Source: Bin87 sp963666415 (GTDB taxonomy: Bacteria; Chloroflexota; Dehalococcoidia; Lucifugimonadales; UBA3495). Taken from it: a stretch of 64,000 nt of DNA. The DNA is taken from assembly GCA_963666415.2 (NCBI GenBank), contig CAXXPD010000003.1, forward strand, positions 1,984,001 to 2,048,000, in the 5' to 3' direction. The notes below the pieces were generated by a model, which was given only the letters and a program-made list of their open reading frames with translations, searched no databases and was not told the DNA's origin. This document shows, in pieces, positions 45,644 to 53,563 of the stretch (positions are counted from its first letter, which is position 1; every line of letters starts with the position of its first letter). The position numbers were made by a program, and so were the translations under genes.

Positions 45644-45799
45644 AATTGGACAATAGAACGTACCGCCGAGTACGTTATCCCTCTACCCACCTTCCAAGTC
45701 GACCTGAAGAAGGCGTACCTGCCTTATGCTGAGTCCGACAGGAAGAATCCTAAAACCGACGAGCAACGTAAACAAGACCGACGAGATTACGAGAAGCGT

Positions 45800-45994
45800 T
45801 TGCGCGAACGCCGCAAGGAACTCGGACTCTGCGCCTGTTGCCGAAGTAAGGCCATACCCGGCACAGTCCACTGCCCAGCCTGCACGGAAAAACGCCGGCA
45901 AATGAAAGCGCGACACAAAGAACGAGACCGCCAGAGTAAACTTGAAACCCAACCGATCCAAAAGGAAATGCCGGACAGGACCGTCGCCACCTGA
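45800..45994 (+). CDS. Small zinc-ribbon-like protein, N-terminus uncertain
   Basis: A 64-residue frame from TTG 45800. It contains LCACCRSKAIPGTVHCPAC, two CxxC pairs (Cys11/14 and Cys25/28) 11 residues apart, and a highly charged tail (EKRRQMKARHKERDRQSK). The frame is open back to the tmRNA 3' end without an ATG, with basic/acidic sequence such as RKQDRRDYEKRLRER, so the original start may have been displaced by insertion at the tmRNA. Small zinc-ribbon proteins of this shape are common on phages and islands. A strong terminator follows at 46021-46059. Confidence 0.55.
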   Translation: MRERRKELGLCACCRSKAIPGTVHCPACTEKRRQMKARHKERDRQSKLETQPIQKEMPDRTVAT

Positions 45995-46581
45995 CACCGA
46001 TAAATCCGCTCACAAGATTTTGATCGCGGGCATCACGGTGCCCGCGATCATTTTTATTTCGACGAGAGTAAACAATTACCCTCCGGCGGGTCCGTCGTAC
46101 CACGACCTCGAGACATCCGCGAGTGAGGCAGAGCCTGCGTAGGAGACCACACAGCAATCGCCGGACTCACCACACGCCCGCGTGGCAGAGCCGCAATGCG
46201 GTGAGATGCCGCCAGAGCCGCACAGAGGCGCGTCTCCGGCCTAAAGGCAAAGAACCACTACGAACCCGCTCAGGGCCTCTCCGTGTCCCCGGCGCAAGGA
46301 TCAGCATTCCCATGCATTTGCCGACGCCCTTGACAGCAAGACCCTTTGCCCGAAGTGCGCCGAAGAACACCGGCAGGCACACCGAGCCCAGCGCGTCGTA
46401 GCCACCGAGTAGTGACCAGGATTAGAGCGTGCTTACATTCATGGAGTCTCCAGCCGAAGGCCACCCACCCTCCTCGAACGAGAAGAGGCAACTCTGAACA
46501 GGTCCGACCGAACAAACGATTCTGTTCCACAACTCACCCCGCGCTGGTAAGATAGGCCCACCAAGCTACGGGAGCACATAA
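45995..46581. other. Intergenic stretch with terminator
   Basis: 587 bp. It holds the terminator at 46021-46059. A weakly Cys-containing frame (TLCPKCAEEHRQAHRAQRV near 46335-46410) resembles the zinc-ribbon gene upstream and may be a decayed paralogue, but no start is visible. Confidence 0.45.
46021..46059 (+). terminator. Strong intrinsic terminator
   Basis: TGATCGCGGGCA (46021-46032) and TGCCCGCGATCA (46039-46050) form a 12-bp perfect stem around TCACGG, followed by TTTTTATTT. It lies 26 bp after the zinc-ribbon frame and about 380 bp after tmRNA. Confidence 0.85.
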
Positions 46582-46969
46582 GTGACCACCGCCGCAATCC
46601 AAGACCGCGTTGACGAACTCTTCACCGACGCCCGCAACGTCCATGCGCAGGCCATCGAGCGCCTTCAGAACGGCGATATCCGCGATGCGGCGGAGAAGGC
46701 CTGGTGCGCCACCAAGCGCGCCACCGACGCCCTCATCTTGGCCCGGACCGGTGAGGAACCGACCACCACGGCGGCTACCACAGATCACCCTCGACAACCT
46801 CTGCCGTCTCGTCCCTGAAATTCAAACGCTCCAAGGTCGCTACTACAGCCGAATCCACAACCTGCACGGTATGTGCTTCTATTCCGGCTATTGCAACGAC
46901 CAGACCGAGCGCCGCATCAACGAAACCGCCGCGTATATCTACGACGCCCAGACCCTCGCCACCGGATGA
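46582..46969 (+). pseudogene. HEPN/PaREP1-like helical protein, frameshifted
   Basis: From GTG 46582 the first frame encodes an all-helical protein with NGDIRDAAEKAWCATKRATD and ALILARTGEEP, resembling HEPN/PaREP1-type helical bundles that often accompany toxin-antitoxin or defence loci. It drifts into Thr/Pro-rich sequence and stops at 46818. The adjacent +1 frame contains the likely continuation (LCRLVPEIQTLQGRYYSRIH, then CNDQTERRINETAAYIYDAQ) to a stop at 46969. One indel at about 46760-46785 would join them into about 128 residues. The RX4-6H motif of catalytic HEPN RNases is not obvious. The family call is tentative. Confidence 0.55.
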
Positions 46970-47157
46970 GTAGCAGATACCCAACTGTCAGCCTAGCTGC
47001 GGCCGGGGCCCTTCCCCACAGAGGGGCTCCGGCCATTTTCAACCAAGGCGGACAAGTAATCCAAGGACCGGTTGCAAATGACAGAACCAAGCCGTAGCTC
47101 GAGGCAACGCCGATGACCGCACAGGTGGGTCACCCTAACGAATGAGGAGGGAACACC

Positions 47158-47462
47158 ATGCCAAGCGTAGAATTCTGGCGCCCCCGCCTACGAGGGGCGC
47201 GTTTCGATGACGGCCAGATTCCCTTGCAGGTCCTTTCGGACCTGACCGCATTGCGGGAGATGGTGATAGACGTGGCCAAATGGCGGTACCTATCAGAAAA
47301 CCCGGATCGTCGGCGGGCGCCGCGGGGCTTCGCCAACAAAATCGATTTGAAGCTGGTCAGTATCGACGACGGCAGCGCCGTGCCGGTCATCAACATCACC
47401 ACGGATGAGCCGCTATTGCCAGGTATCCCATTGCCGCACCAAAACTTCCTAGAGCAGGCACG
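47158..47462 (+). pseudogene. 5' part of unknown gene split by IS66 copy 2
   Basis: GAGGAGGG precedes ATG 47158 by 7 nt. The product starts MPSVEFWRPRLRGARFDDGQ and runs to EQA before the IS66. 305 bp lie before the insertion. Joining it to 48903-49743 gives an uninterrupted 1,146-bp frame encoding 381 residues. Family unknown. The insertion leaves the duplication CAGGCACG on both sides. Confidence 0.85.
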
Positions 47463-48894
47463 GTAACAGTTCAGAGTAGAGGGGAAACGAGCAGCTGACG
47501 GCAGGCGGCGAGAGGATTTAGACCTTGGGCGCGCCAGGTGCCGAAGATGGATGCCAGCGTCATCTTGCTCTCGGTGCCCTGCTCCGAGCGGGTGCCGCCG
47601 CTGATCTTGCGGCTGATGACCAGATGGCGCAGGCTGCGTTCGGCAGCGTTGTTGTCTGAAGGCACGTCCGGTTCGGCCACGAAGACGAAGAGTTCCTTGA
47701 TGTGGCGCTCGATGCGTCGGCACAGCTTGGCCTGGGTTGCCGACGGGTCGTGCCGGAAAGGCTGGCCGAGGGCCAGCAGTTGTCGTTCCAGGGCCAGTTG
47801 GGCGGTGCGCCGCCGCTTGGCCTGGGGATGAGTGCAGGCTTTGGCCCGGTCGTAAATCCCGTGGACGGCGTCGGCCCACCTGGCCAGTGGCGCAGCATCG
47901 GGGTAGCGGGTGCGCAGGTCGTGGATGTCCCGCAGCAGGTGGGCCCAGCACCGCTGCTTGGGGCCGTCATAATGGTGGTAGGCGGCGTAGAAATCGCTGA
48001 CCAATACTCCGGAGAAAGCATCGCTCAGCGCCTCGTCCACGACTGTTTTGCCCCGACCCCGCCGCAGGAAGTAGCGTTCGGTGGGGGTGCTGAAAGTCCA
48101 CACGTAGCCGTTGGCCCCGCTCTGACGCCAGCCGGTTTCGTCGGCGTGGACCACTGGGCTGGCGCGGATGCGGTCCAGGATCGCGGCCACTGCCGGTTGG
48201 GCCCGCTGCGCCGTGCGATGGATGGCGCTCACGATGGCCCCCACGCTGAGGCGCAACTGATGCACGGTGTCCAGATACCACTGGACGCTGCGGATGGGCA
48301 GCCGCCCCTCTTCCCGCAGCGTGGCGATCAGGCTGAGCAGGTTGACGCCGAGGCGCTGCTGACCCAAGACCACGCCGCCCAGTTCCGCCGGAGGTGTGCA
48401 GCGCCGTCGGCAGGCCGGGCAAGTCCGAGCAAGGTAGACGTGCTCGGTGACTTGCGCGGGAACCACCGGCAGCTCGATGACCTCCCGAGTGCGCTGGATC
48501 CAGCCGCCGGACCGGTGGGCGCCGCAATCGGGACAGTTCTCCATCACGTGCTCCACCCGGTGGGTCGGTGTCATGCGCGGGCGGGCGAAGCCGTGGCGTC
48601 GCTGCTTGCGGGGCCCCGGCTGCGCTGGGGGCTTCCGGCCCGATTTCGCCTTGAGGCCGGGCATTCGGAGCGGGCCGCCCGGTTTCGCCTGGCCTTCCAG
48701 TTCGGCAATCCGCCGCTGCAACCGCTCAATCACCGCCTGTAACTCGGCGATGATGGCAATGAGGACAGCGCGGTCGACGGTGGTCAGGTCCACTTCAGTA
48801 TCCATGCCCGGTATATGACATAACCACCGCCACCCGTGCCAGCGTTCGGCAACCCGCCTTCGGCCAATTCACCTCACCAAGTCTGAACTGTTAC
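47463..48894 (-). mobile_element. IS66-type element, copy 2
   Basis: 1,432 bp with the same GTAACAGTTCAGA end sequences as the other copies. The exact 8-bp target duplication CAGGCACG occurs at 47455-47462 and 48895-48902. It interrupts an unknown gene. Confidence 0.93.
47471..48805 (-). CDS. IS66-type transposase (TnpC), intact copy
   Basis: 444 residues, apparently undamaged, from ATG 48805. N-terminal helix with LQAVIERLQRRIAELEG, then a zinc ribbon CPDCGAHRSGG and CPACRRRC. The catalytic Asp pair is in VVHADETGWRQSG and LVSDFYAAYHHYDG, the latter running into CWAHLLRDIHD, and the catalytic Glu is in SDNNAAERSLRHLVISRKIS. It shares most positions with the pseudogene at 41364-42716 and with the copy at 54740-56095, so a single transposase family is spreading here. 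Confidence 0.95.
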   Translation of the reverse strand: MDTEVDLTTVDRAVLIAIIAELQAVIERLQRRIAELEGQAKPGGPLRMPGLKAKSGRKPPAQPGPRKQRRHGFARPRMTPTHRVEHVMENCPDCGAHRSGGWIQRTREVIELPVVPAQVTEHVYLARTCPACRRRCTPPAELGGVVLGQQRLGVNLLSLIATLREEGRLPIRSVQWYLDTVHQLRLSVGAIVSAIHRTAQRAQPAVAAILDRIRASPVVHADETGWRQSGANGYVWTFSTPTERYFLRRGRGKTVVDEALSDAFSGVLVSDFYAAYHHYDGPKQRCWAHLLRDIHDLRTRYPDAAPLARWADAVHGIYDRAKACTHPQAKRRRTAQLALERQLLALGQPFRHDPSATQAKLCRRIERHIKELFVFVAEPDVPSDNNAAERSLRHLVISRKISGGTRSEQGTESKMTLASIFGTWRAQGLNPLAACRQLLVSPLL

Positions 48895-48902
48895 CAGGCA
48901 CG

Positions 48903-49743
48903 GGATACCATTGCAATCGCTGTCGCGATGGAGTCGGAAAACGGTCATGTTCCGGATCACGAACACCTACCCGTCCGTTTTCTGGCCTACTTCAACCGGA
49001 TTGGGCGAAGCCTGCGCGATGGCGAATCTTTGGAACTGCCCAGAGCCAACGGCTCGCCGCCAGCCATGCTTACCACTGCAACACGTCAACGCCTGCTGCA
49101 GCGTTCCACCGTCAGGGAGATTACAAGGGAATTGGCCCTCCGCGGCACAGTACCGGAAGCTGACCAAGAACGGATGACCTTTGAATTACAGCCGATACAC
49201 GGCAGTAGGGTAGCGGGCTCCATTCCGGAAGAGCACCACGATGTCATAATTGAAGCATTCAATGGGTACTGGAACGGCGTGAGAATATTGGTGAACGGTA
49301 TTGGGCGCTATGATCGTCAGGGGCGCTTGTCCGGCCTGGATTCCATTGATCAGGTCACACCGCTCGACCAGCTAGACGTGGCAGCCCGGCTTGATGAACT
49401 GCGAGAGATGCAGAACGGATGGCTGGATGGCACCGGCAATGCCCCCTCACATCAAGGCCTGGATTGGCTGTCAGCCAACTTTGAAATCCACTTCCCTGAT
49501 GATCTCCCGTTGCCATACCTATACCCGACCCCCGAGGGCGGGATTGAAGCTCAGTGGTCTCTGGAGGCCAATTCCATCATCCTTGAAATTCACCTCGACA
49601 CTCACCAAGGTGACTGGCTCCGATTCGCAAAAGAAGACGATGACGACGAGGATTCACAGATCTTCGATCTGGACGATGCCGACGCCTGGCAACAGTTCAC
49701 TGGAGAAATCCGTCGCCTGACTGGGGAAGAGGTAAAGGAATGA
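48903..49743 (+). pseudogene. 3' part of unknown gene split by IS66 copy 2
   Basis: Continues the frame of 47158-47462 as DTIAIAVAMESENGHVPDH, then reaches MQNGWLDGTGNAPSHQGLDW and PLPYLYPTPEGGIEAQWSLE, with an acidic C-terminus (KEDDDDEDSQIFDLDDADAW). An internal ATG at 48928 could start a 271-residue fragment. The stop TGA overlaps the ATG of the next gene as ATGA (49740-49743), so the two were translationally coupled. I recall similar blocks (a GWLDG segment and a PTPEGG segment) in unnamed bacterial proteins encoded next to a short partner, but cannot name the function. Confidence 0.82.
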
Positions 49744-49940
49744 ACGATGCAACATTGCTGCACCGGATAATCAAACCTCACTGGTGGCTGCAAGACAGGC
49801 AAGTTTCGTCACAAGCTTTTCGGCCAGGCCCGGAGGATGAAAAGCAAATGTCGGTCTATGACGGCGACCAAATCACCGCCGAGGGTGCCTGGCGTCACTA
49901 CACTAACGATCCTTCCAAGTCTCCGCCAAGCGGTGTCCTA
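49740..49940 (+). pseudogene. Short partner gene truncated by IS630
   Basis: Starts with the ATG of ATGA (49740). The native part is 67 codons: MNDATLLHRIIKPHWWLQDR and SSQAFRPGPEDEKQMSVYDG to PPSGVL, where the IS630 left end begins after TA (49939-49940). The frame then runs into the IS and stops at 49979. The blocks SSQAFRPGPEDEKQMSVYDG and ITAEGAW are conserved-looking and pair with the preceding gene. Its C-terminus was deleted by the insertion and the following IS256-linked loss. It was probably around 100 residues originally. Confidence 0.8.
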
Positions 49941-50399
49941 AACCGAAGCCAGGGTGAAACCTCCATGGGTTCGGGGTAGGATAGGAGCGGTTGAGAAGGG
50001 CCGGAAAGGACCGAGAAGTCCGAGTGGGGGTTGCTGTGGGCATGGAGGAGATGGGGGCGCTGCTGGAGCGGTGGGGCATGGACGAGGCTGAGGTGCGGCG
50101 GCCGAATGTACCGGGCGCCGACGCCCCGGGAGCGGGAAAGGTGGCACGCGCTATGGCTGCTGGCGCAAGATTGGACGGCGGCGGCAGTAGCCCATGCGCT
50201 GGAACGGGATGCCCATACCATTGGCCAATGGGCCACGGCGTTCGCGGAGCGCGGTCCGGCGGCGCTGGCTTTTGAGCAGTCGGGAGGTTCCCCCCCGCGC
50301 TGAACGAGGAGCAGCAAGCCGAGTTGAAGAGGGCGGTGCAGGGGTCACCGTCGCAAGGCGGCATCGACCTATCCAACTGGAACTGGAAGGTGGTGAGCA
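49941..50399 (+). mobile_element. IS630-family element, left part only
   Basis: The left inverted repeat starts AACCGAAGCCAGGGTG after TA, like the 10005 element. About 459 bp remain, cut by the IS256 at 50400. The transposase fragment includes APTPRERERWHALWLLAQ and WATAFAERGPAALAFEQSGG. It needs an extra frameshift near 50100 and keeps the C7 run at the same place as the first copy (about 50289-50296). Confidence 0.85.
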
Positions 50400-51756
50400 G
50401 AGTCCCAGGAAGTGGTGTAAGAGTTAGGCGGTTGGCAAAACGCTGACCACCGCGTCATCCTTGTGGAATCACAACAACCCAACCAAGGAGAACGACGGTG
50501 GTCAAGCAAAGAATGGATCTTTTGGAATTATTACGCAAGCGTGGTATGGACGGAGACGTGGACTTTCTGCGGGAAGCACTGCGGGTCCTGGTGGACGGCA
50601 TCATGGACGCCGAGGTTTCCGCCCAGATCGGCGCCCAGCACGGCGAACGCAGCCCGGAGCGGGTCACCTACCGCAACGGCTACCGCAACCGCACCTGGGA
50701 TACCCGGGTCGGCACCATGGAGTTGCACATTCCCAAGCTGCGGGAAGGCAGCTACTTCCCCAGCCTGCTGGAACCGCGGCGGCGCAGCGAGAAAGCCCTG
50801 CTGGCCGTCATCCAGCAAGCCTATGTAGAAGGCGTGTCCACTCGGCGGGTGGACGATCTGATCAAGGCCCTGGGTTGCGACGGCATCTCCAGCAGCCAGG
50901 TGTCGCGCATCTGCGAGCAACTGGACGAAGTGGTGGAGAGTTTCCTGGGTCGGCCCCTGGACGGTGGTCCCTACCCCTACGTGTGGCTGGACGGCCTGAC
51001 CCAGAAGGTTCGGGAGGGCGTTCGCATCGTCAACGTCTGCGTGGTGGTGGCGACGGGGGTCAATGCCGAAGGGCAGCGTGAGATCCTGGGTATGGACGTG
51101 GGCGCCAGCGAGGACGGCGCCTTCTGGCTGGCCTTCCTGCGGTCGCTGACCGCTCGGGGCCTCAGCGGGGTGGAGCTGGTAACCTACGATGCTCACCAGG
51201 GGCTGAAGAACGCCATCGCCGCGGTGTTCACTGGGGCCAGCTGGCAGCGCTGCCGCACCCACTTCATGGCCAACCTGCTCACCCGAGTGCCCAAGCGTGC
51301 CCAACCCGGCGTGGCCACCATGGTCCGCACCATCTACCAGCAACTGTCTCCCGCCGAGGTCCACGGCCAATTGGACCGAGTGGTGGAACAACTCCGGGAG
51401 CCCTTTGCCCAGGTGGCCGAGCTGCTGGCGGACGCTGCGCCGGACATCCTGGCCTGCACGGCCTTCCCAGTGGCCCACTGGCAGAAGCTGTGGTCCAACA
51501 ACCCGCAGGAACGGCTGAACCGGGAGATAAGGCGCCGGACTGACGTGGTGGGCATTTTCCCCAACCGGCTATCGGCGCGGCGCCTGGTGGGCGCGGTGCT
51601 GGCCGAGCAACACGACGAATGGGCCGAAGCCCGCCGCTACCTCACCATCCCCAACGCCGCCGGCAACGAGGCACTGCCGAAGCCCAATATGCTGGACGCA
51701 GCGGCCTGATCAACATCAAAAGGGATGACGCGCTTTTACACTACTTGACGGGACAC
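50400..51756 (+). mobile_element. IS256-family element
   Basis: Imperfect terminal inverted repeats: GAGTCCCAGGAAGTGGTGTA on the left and, from the other strand, GTGTCCCGTCAAGTAGTGTA on the right. Flanks show no target duplication. The IS630 right half is missing beyond the right end, so a deletion probably accompanied or followed insertion. Confidence 0.8.
50498..51709 (+). CDS. IS256-family transposase
   Basis: 403 residues, apparently complete. It has the family N-terminal region (ALRVLVDGIMDAEVSAQIGA, RNGYRNRTWDTRVGTMELHI), Asp in PYVWLDGLTQKVREG, Asp in LVTYDAHQGLKNAIAAVF and the Glu in SNNPQERLNREIRRRTDVVG, with the following IFPNRLSARRLVGAVL. It matches the usual mutator-like DDE fold. 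AAGGAG lies about 10 nt before the start. Confidence 0.95.
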   Translation: MVKQRMDLLELLRKRGMDGDVDFLREALRVLVDGIMDAEVSAQIGAQHGERSPERVTYRNGYRNRTWDTRVGTMELHIPKLREGSYFPSLLEPRRRSEKALLAVIQQAYVEGVSTRRVDDLIKALGCDGISSSQVSRICEQLDEVVESFLGRPLDGGPYPYVWLDGLTQKVREGVRIVNVCVVVATGVNAEGQREILGMDVGASEDGAFWLAFLRSLTARGLSGVELVTYDAHQGLKNAIAAVFTGASWQRCRTHFMANLLTRVPKRAQPGVATMVRTIYQQLSPAEVHGQLDRVVEQLREPFAQVAELLADAAPDILACTAFPVAHWQKLWSNNPQERLNREIRRRTDVVGIFPNRLSARRLVGAVLAEQHDEWAEARRYLTIPNAAGNEALPKPNMLDAAA

Positions 51757-51905
51757 TACCTCCCTCGACGAGCTCGGGATGAGCGGGCGCTCCTCGCAAT
51801 GACAGTCTGCAAGAGATTTCTCATTACGAGCGTAGCGCGGCAACCTCGTTTGTCTGTAAGGGAATTGTCATTGCGAGCATAGCGCGGCAACCTCGTTTGT
51901 CAGGT
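51757..51905. repeat. Dispersed GCAAT-type palindromic repeats
   Basis: A cluster of copies of a GC-rich repeat with a CATTGCGAGC core: CTCGCAATGACA at about 51796-51807, CATTACGAGCGTAGCGCGGC at 51824-51843 and CATTGCGAGCATAGCGCGGC at 51870-51889. Related copies are at about 9868, 54453 and 60254. The opposite-strand and same-strand units can form hairpins. Confidence 0.7.
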
Positions 51906-52029
51906 GGACGTTTTCGGCTAAACCCGCAATCGCCGCGCGGTGCGACGGTGGCGTTGGTTGGATAAGATTTAGGGCAACCGCACATCGGTTGTTTGATATC
52001 AGTTTGGTCGCCAGGAAGGGAGCGCGGTT

Positions 52030-52794
52030 ATGCAGCAATTGGTTAGAGGCATTCACGCAAGCAGGATGGTATTTTGGGCCGCAATGGTGGCGTTGCTGCT
52101 GGTTTCGCTGCTGGGAGCGCTGGGAGCCGGCCCCGATGAACCGCCGGGAGAAAGCGCCGTCAAGGTGAGCAACGCCGGCGATGGCGGCGAACCAGCGGGA
52201 GCCAGCCCCGGCGCAAATGCCAGCCAGTGGGATGTTTTTGAAGGCCACGCCTTCGCCGCCGGCCACCTTACGCCCGACGGGTTGCTGCTGGTGGCCTGCC
52301 TCGGCGGCTGCGAAGCTGGGTACGTCAGCGATCCGGTAACGGTGGGGTCCGAGGGACGCTACGCGGGACTGAAGGTTGCTCGCGAGCAGTCCGATGCGGA
52401 CGCCGGGGTCGACGGCGACGTGGTTACCTTCTGGCTGGTGGGCGAGGAGAATCGGGTGCGCGCCGACCAGGCGGTGCTGTTCCTGGGCAGCGCCCAGACT
52501 CGCAAGCTGCACCTGAGCTTCGCCGCCGTTCCCTCTGTGCCCGGCGTGGAGGAGCAGGAAGAGGTCGCCGCAACTCCGGTGGACGAACCACCCAGATGGT
52601 TCACAACCGATTTGACGGTGCCCAACCCGGCCGATCTGGGCCTGTTGCCATCGGATTCGCCGCAGGCCTTCGCCGCGACCACCTTCCGGATCGGCGGCGT
52701 GCCGCTGCTGCCGGGGTTCGTAATCGTGCTGGGCTTGCTGCTGGCGCTGACCGGAGGGTCGGTGCTCCTCTACCGCCGCCGTCTGACCTGGTAA
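52030..52794 (+). CDS. Exported/membrane-anchored protein with C-terminal TM and basic tail
   Basis: 254 residues; no family recognised. An N-terminal hydrophobic segment (MVFWAAMVALLLVSLLGALG) acts as signal or anchor. A small beta-rich exterior domain follows (HLTPDGLLLVACLGGCEAGY, TFWLVGEENRVRADQAVLFL), and the C-terminus is LLPGFVIVLGLLLALTGGSV plus LLYRRRLTW, a TM helix with three arginines. The PGF-TM-RRR tail resembles sorting-signal architecture; this could be coincidence. It is isolated from the convergent MBL-fold gene by 50 bp. Its role is unknown. Confidence 0.7.
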   Translation: MQQLVRGIHASRMVFWAAMVALLLVSLLGALGAGPDEPPGESAVKVSNAGDGGEPAGASPGANASQWDVFEGHAFAAGHLTPDGLLLVACLGGCEAGYVSDPVTVGSEGRYAGLKVAREQSDADAGVDGDVVTFWLVGEENRVRADQAVLFLGSAQTRKLHLSFAAVPSVPGVEEQEEVAATPVDEPPRWFTTDLTVPNPADLGLLPSDSPQAFAATTFRIGGVPLLPGFVIVLGLLLALTGGSVLLYRRRLTW

Positions 52795-52844
52795 GCGATC
52801 AAGCAGAAACCAGGCGGGGCGGCTTCCCCGACGCTGGGGCAGAG

Positions 52845-53522
52845 CTAGAGCAGGCGGAACTGGGGCGTCAGCAGGCCGATTTGCAGGCTTGTGGGCAGGT
52901 TGTTGCGCGTTACCTGCAACCGGCCCTGGGGTTCCAGGGTGCCCTCCGCTACGCCCAGTTCTCGAAGGAAGGCTTGCGGACTGTCTGGCTCGATCGTTGA
53001 TGGTTCGCCGCCGGCCCGGTAGTGCATGGGTATGAGCCACCTGGCATCCAACTGCTGCGCCGTCTGGTTGATGGCCCGGTAGGACAACAGGTCGTGCTCG
53101 GCGCCGCCGGCGGGAGCCAGCACCACGTCGGCCGGGCCCACCAGGTCAATCTGCTGCGCGGTCAGCGACTGCGTGATGTTACCCAAGTGGCAGATGTTCA
53201 AGCCGTCGATGGTAACGGTGTATGCGACGTTGCGTTTTTCGCGCGGTGTATCCGCCGGCAAGGGCGACATTACGGCCCTGATGATGATGCCTTGGAATTC
53301 GTACTCACCGGGCATATTGAACACGCGTGGGTCGCCGGGCAGGTCGGAGGCGTCGTTGTGCAGCGAATCGTCGTGGCTCACCGTAACCGCCACCACATCC
53401 TGCGTTTGCCGTGGGTCGATGTGCACGCCCAGCGACCGGGAGTACGGGTCGGTAATCACCGCCAGCCCGGTTGCAGAGGAGCGTAGTCGGAAGCAGGCGT
53501 GTCCCAGCCAGTAAATGTCCAT
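52845..53522 (-). CDS. MBL-fold metallo-hydrolase (UlaG-like)
   Basis: 225 residues. Starts MDIYWLGHACFRLRSS, the beta-lactamase-fold first strand seen in UlaG/YtkL-like proteins. The metal-binding HxHxDH region is replaced by SHDDSLHNDA, so the first metal-ligand His is absent and activity is uncertain. VFNMPGEYEFQGIIIRAVMS and ICHLGNITQSL supply the later His residues, and MHYRAGG a C-terminal His. It is oriented the same way as the downstream bioY gene at 53564. Confidence 0.82.
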   Translation of the reverse strand: MDIYWLGHACFRLRSSATGLAVITDPYSRSLGVHIDPRQTQDVVAVTVSHDDSLHNDASDLPGDPRVFNMPGEYEFQGIIIRAVMSPLPADTPREKRNVAYTVTIDGLNICHLGNITQSLTAQQIDLVGPADVVLAPAGGAEHDLLSYRAINQTAQQLDARWLIPMHYRAGGEPSTIEPDSPQAFLRELGVAEGTLEPQGRLQVTRNNLPTSLQIGLLTPQFRLL

Positions 53523-53563
53523 AGTCAGCCAGCGTCGTCAGAGGGTGAGGAATGTTGCGGGGT

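Noticed and set aside
51757..51905. Possible CRISPR array
   Set aside because: The repeats are irregularly spaced, have inverted partners, and no cas gene is nearby; they are dispersed palindromic repeats.
51868..53040. 390-codon minus-strand frame over the exported protein gene
   Set aside because: Low-complexity, Gln/Arg/His-rich product running into the MBL-fold gene; typical of antisense frames in GC-rich DNA.
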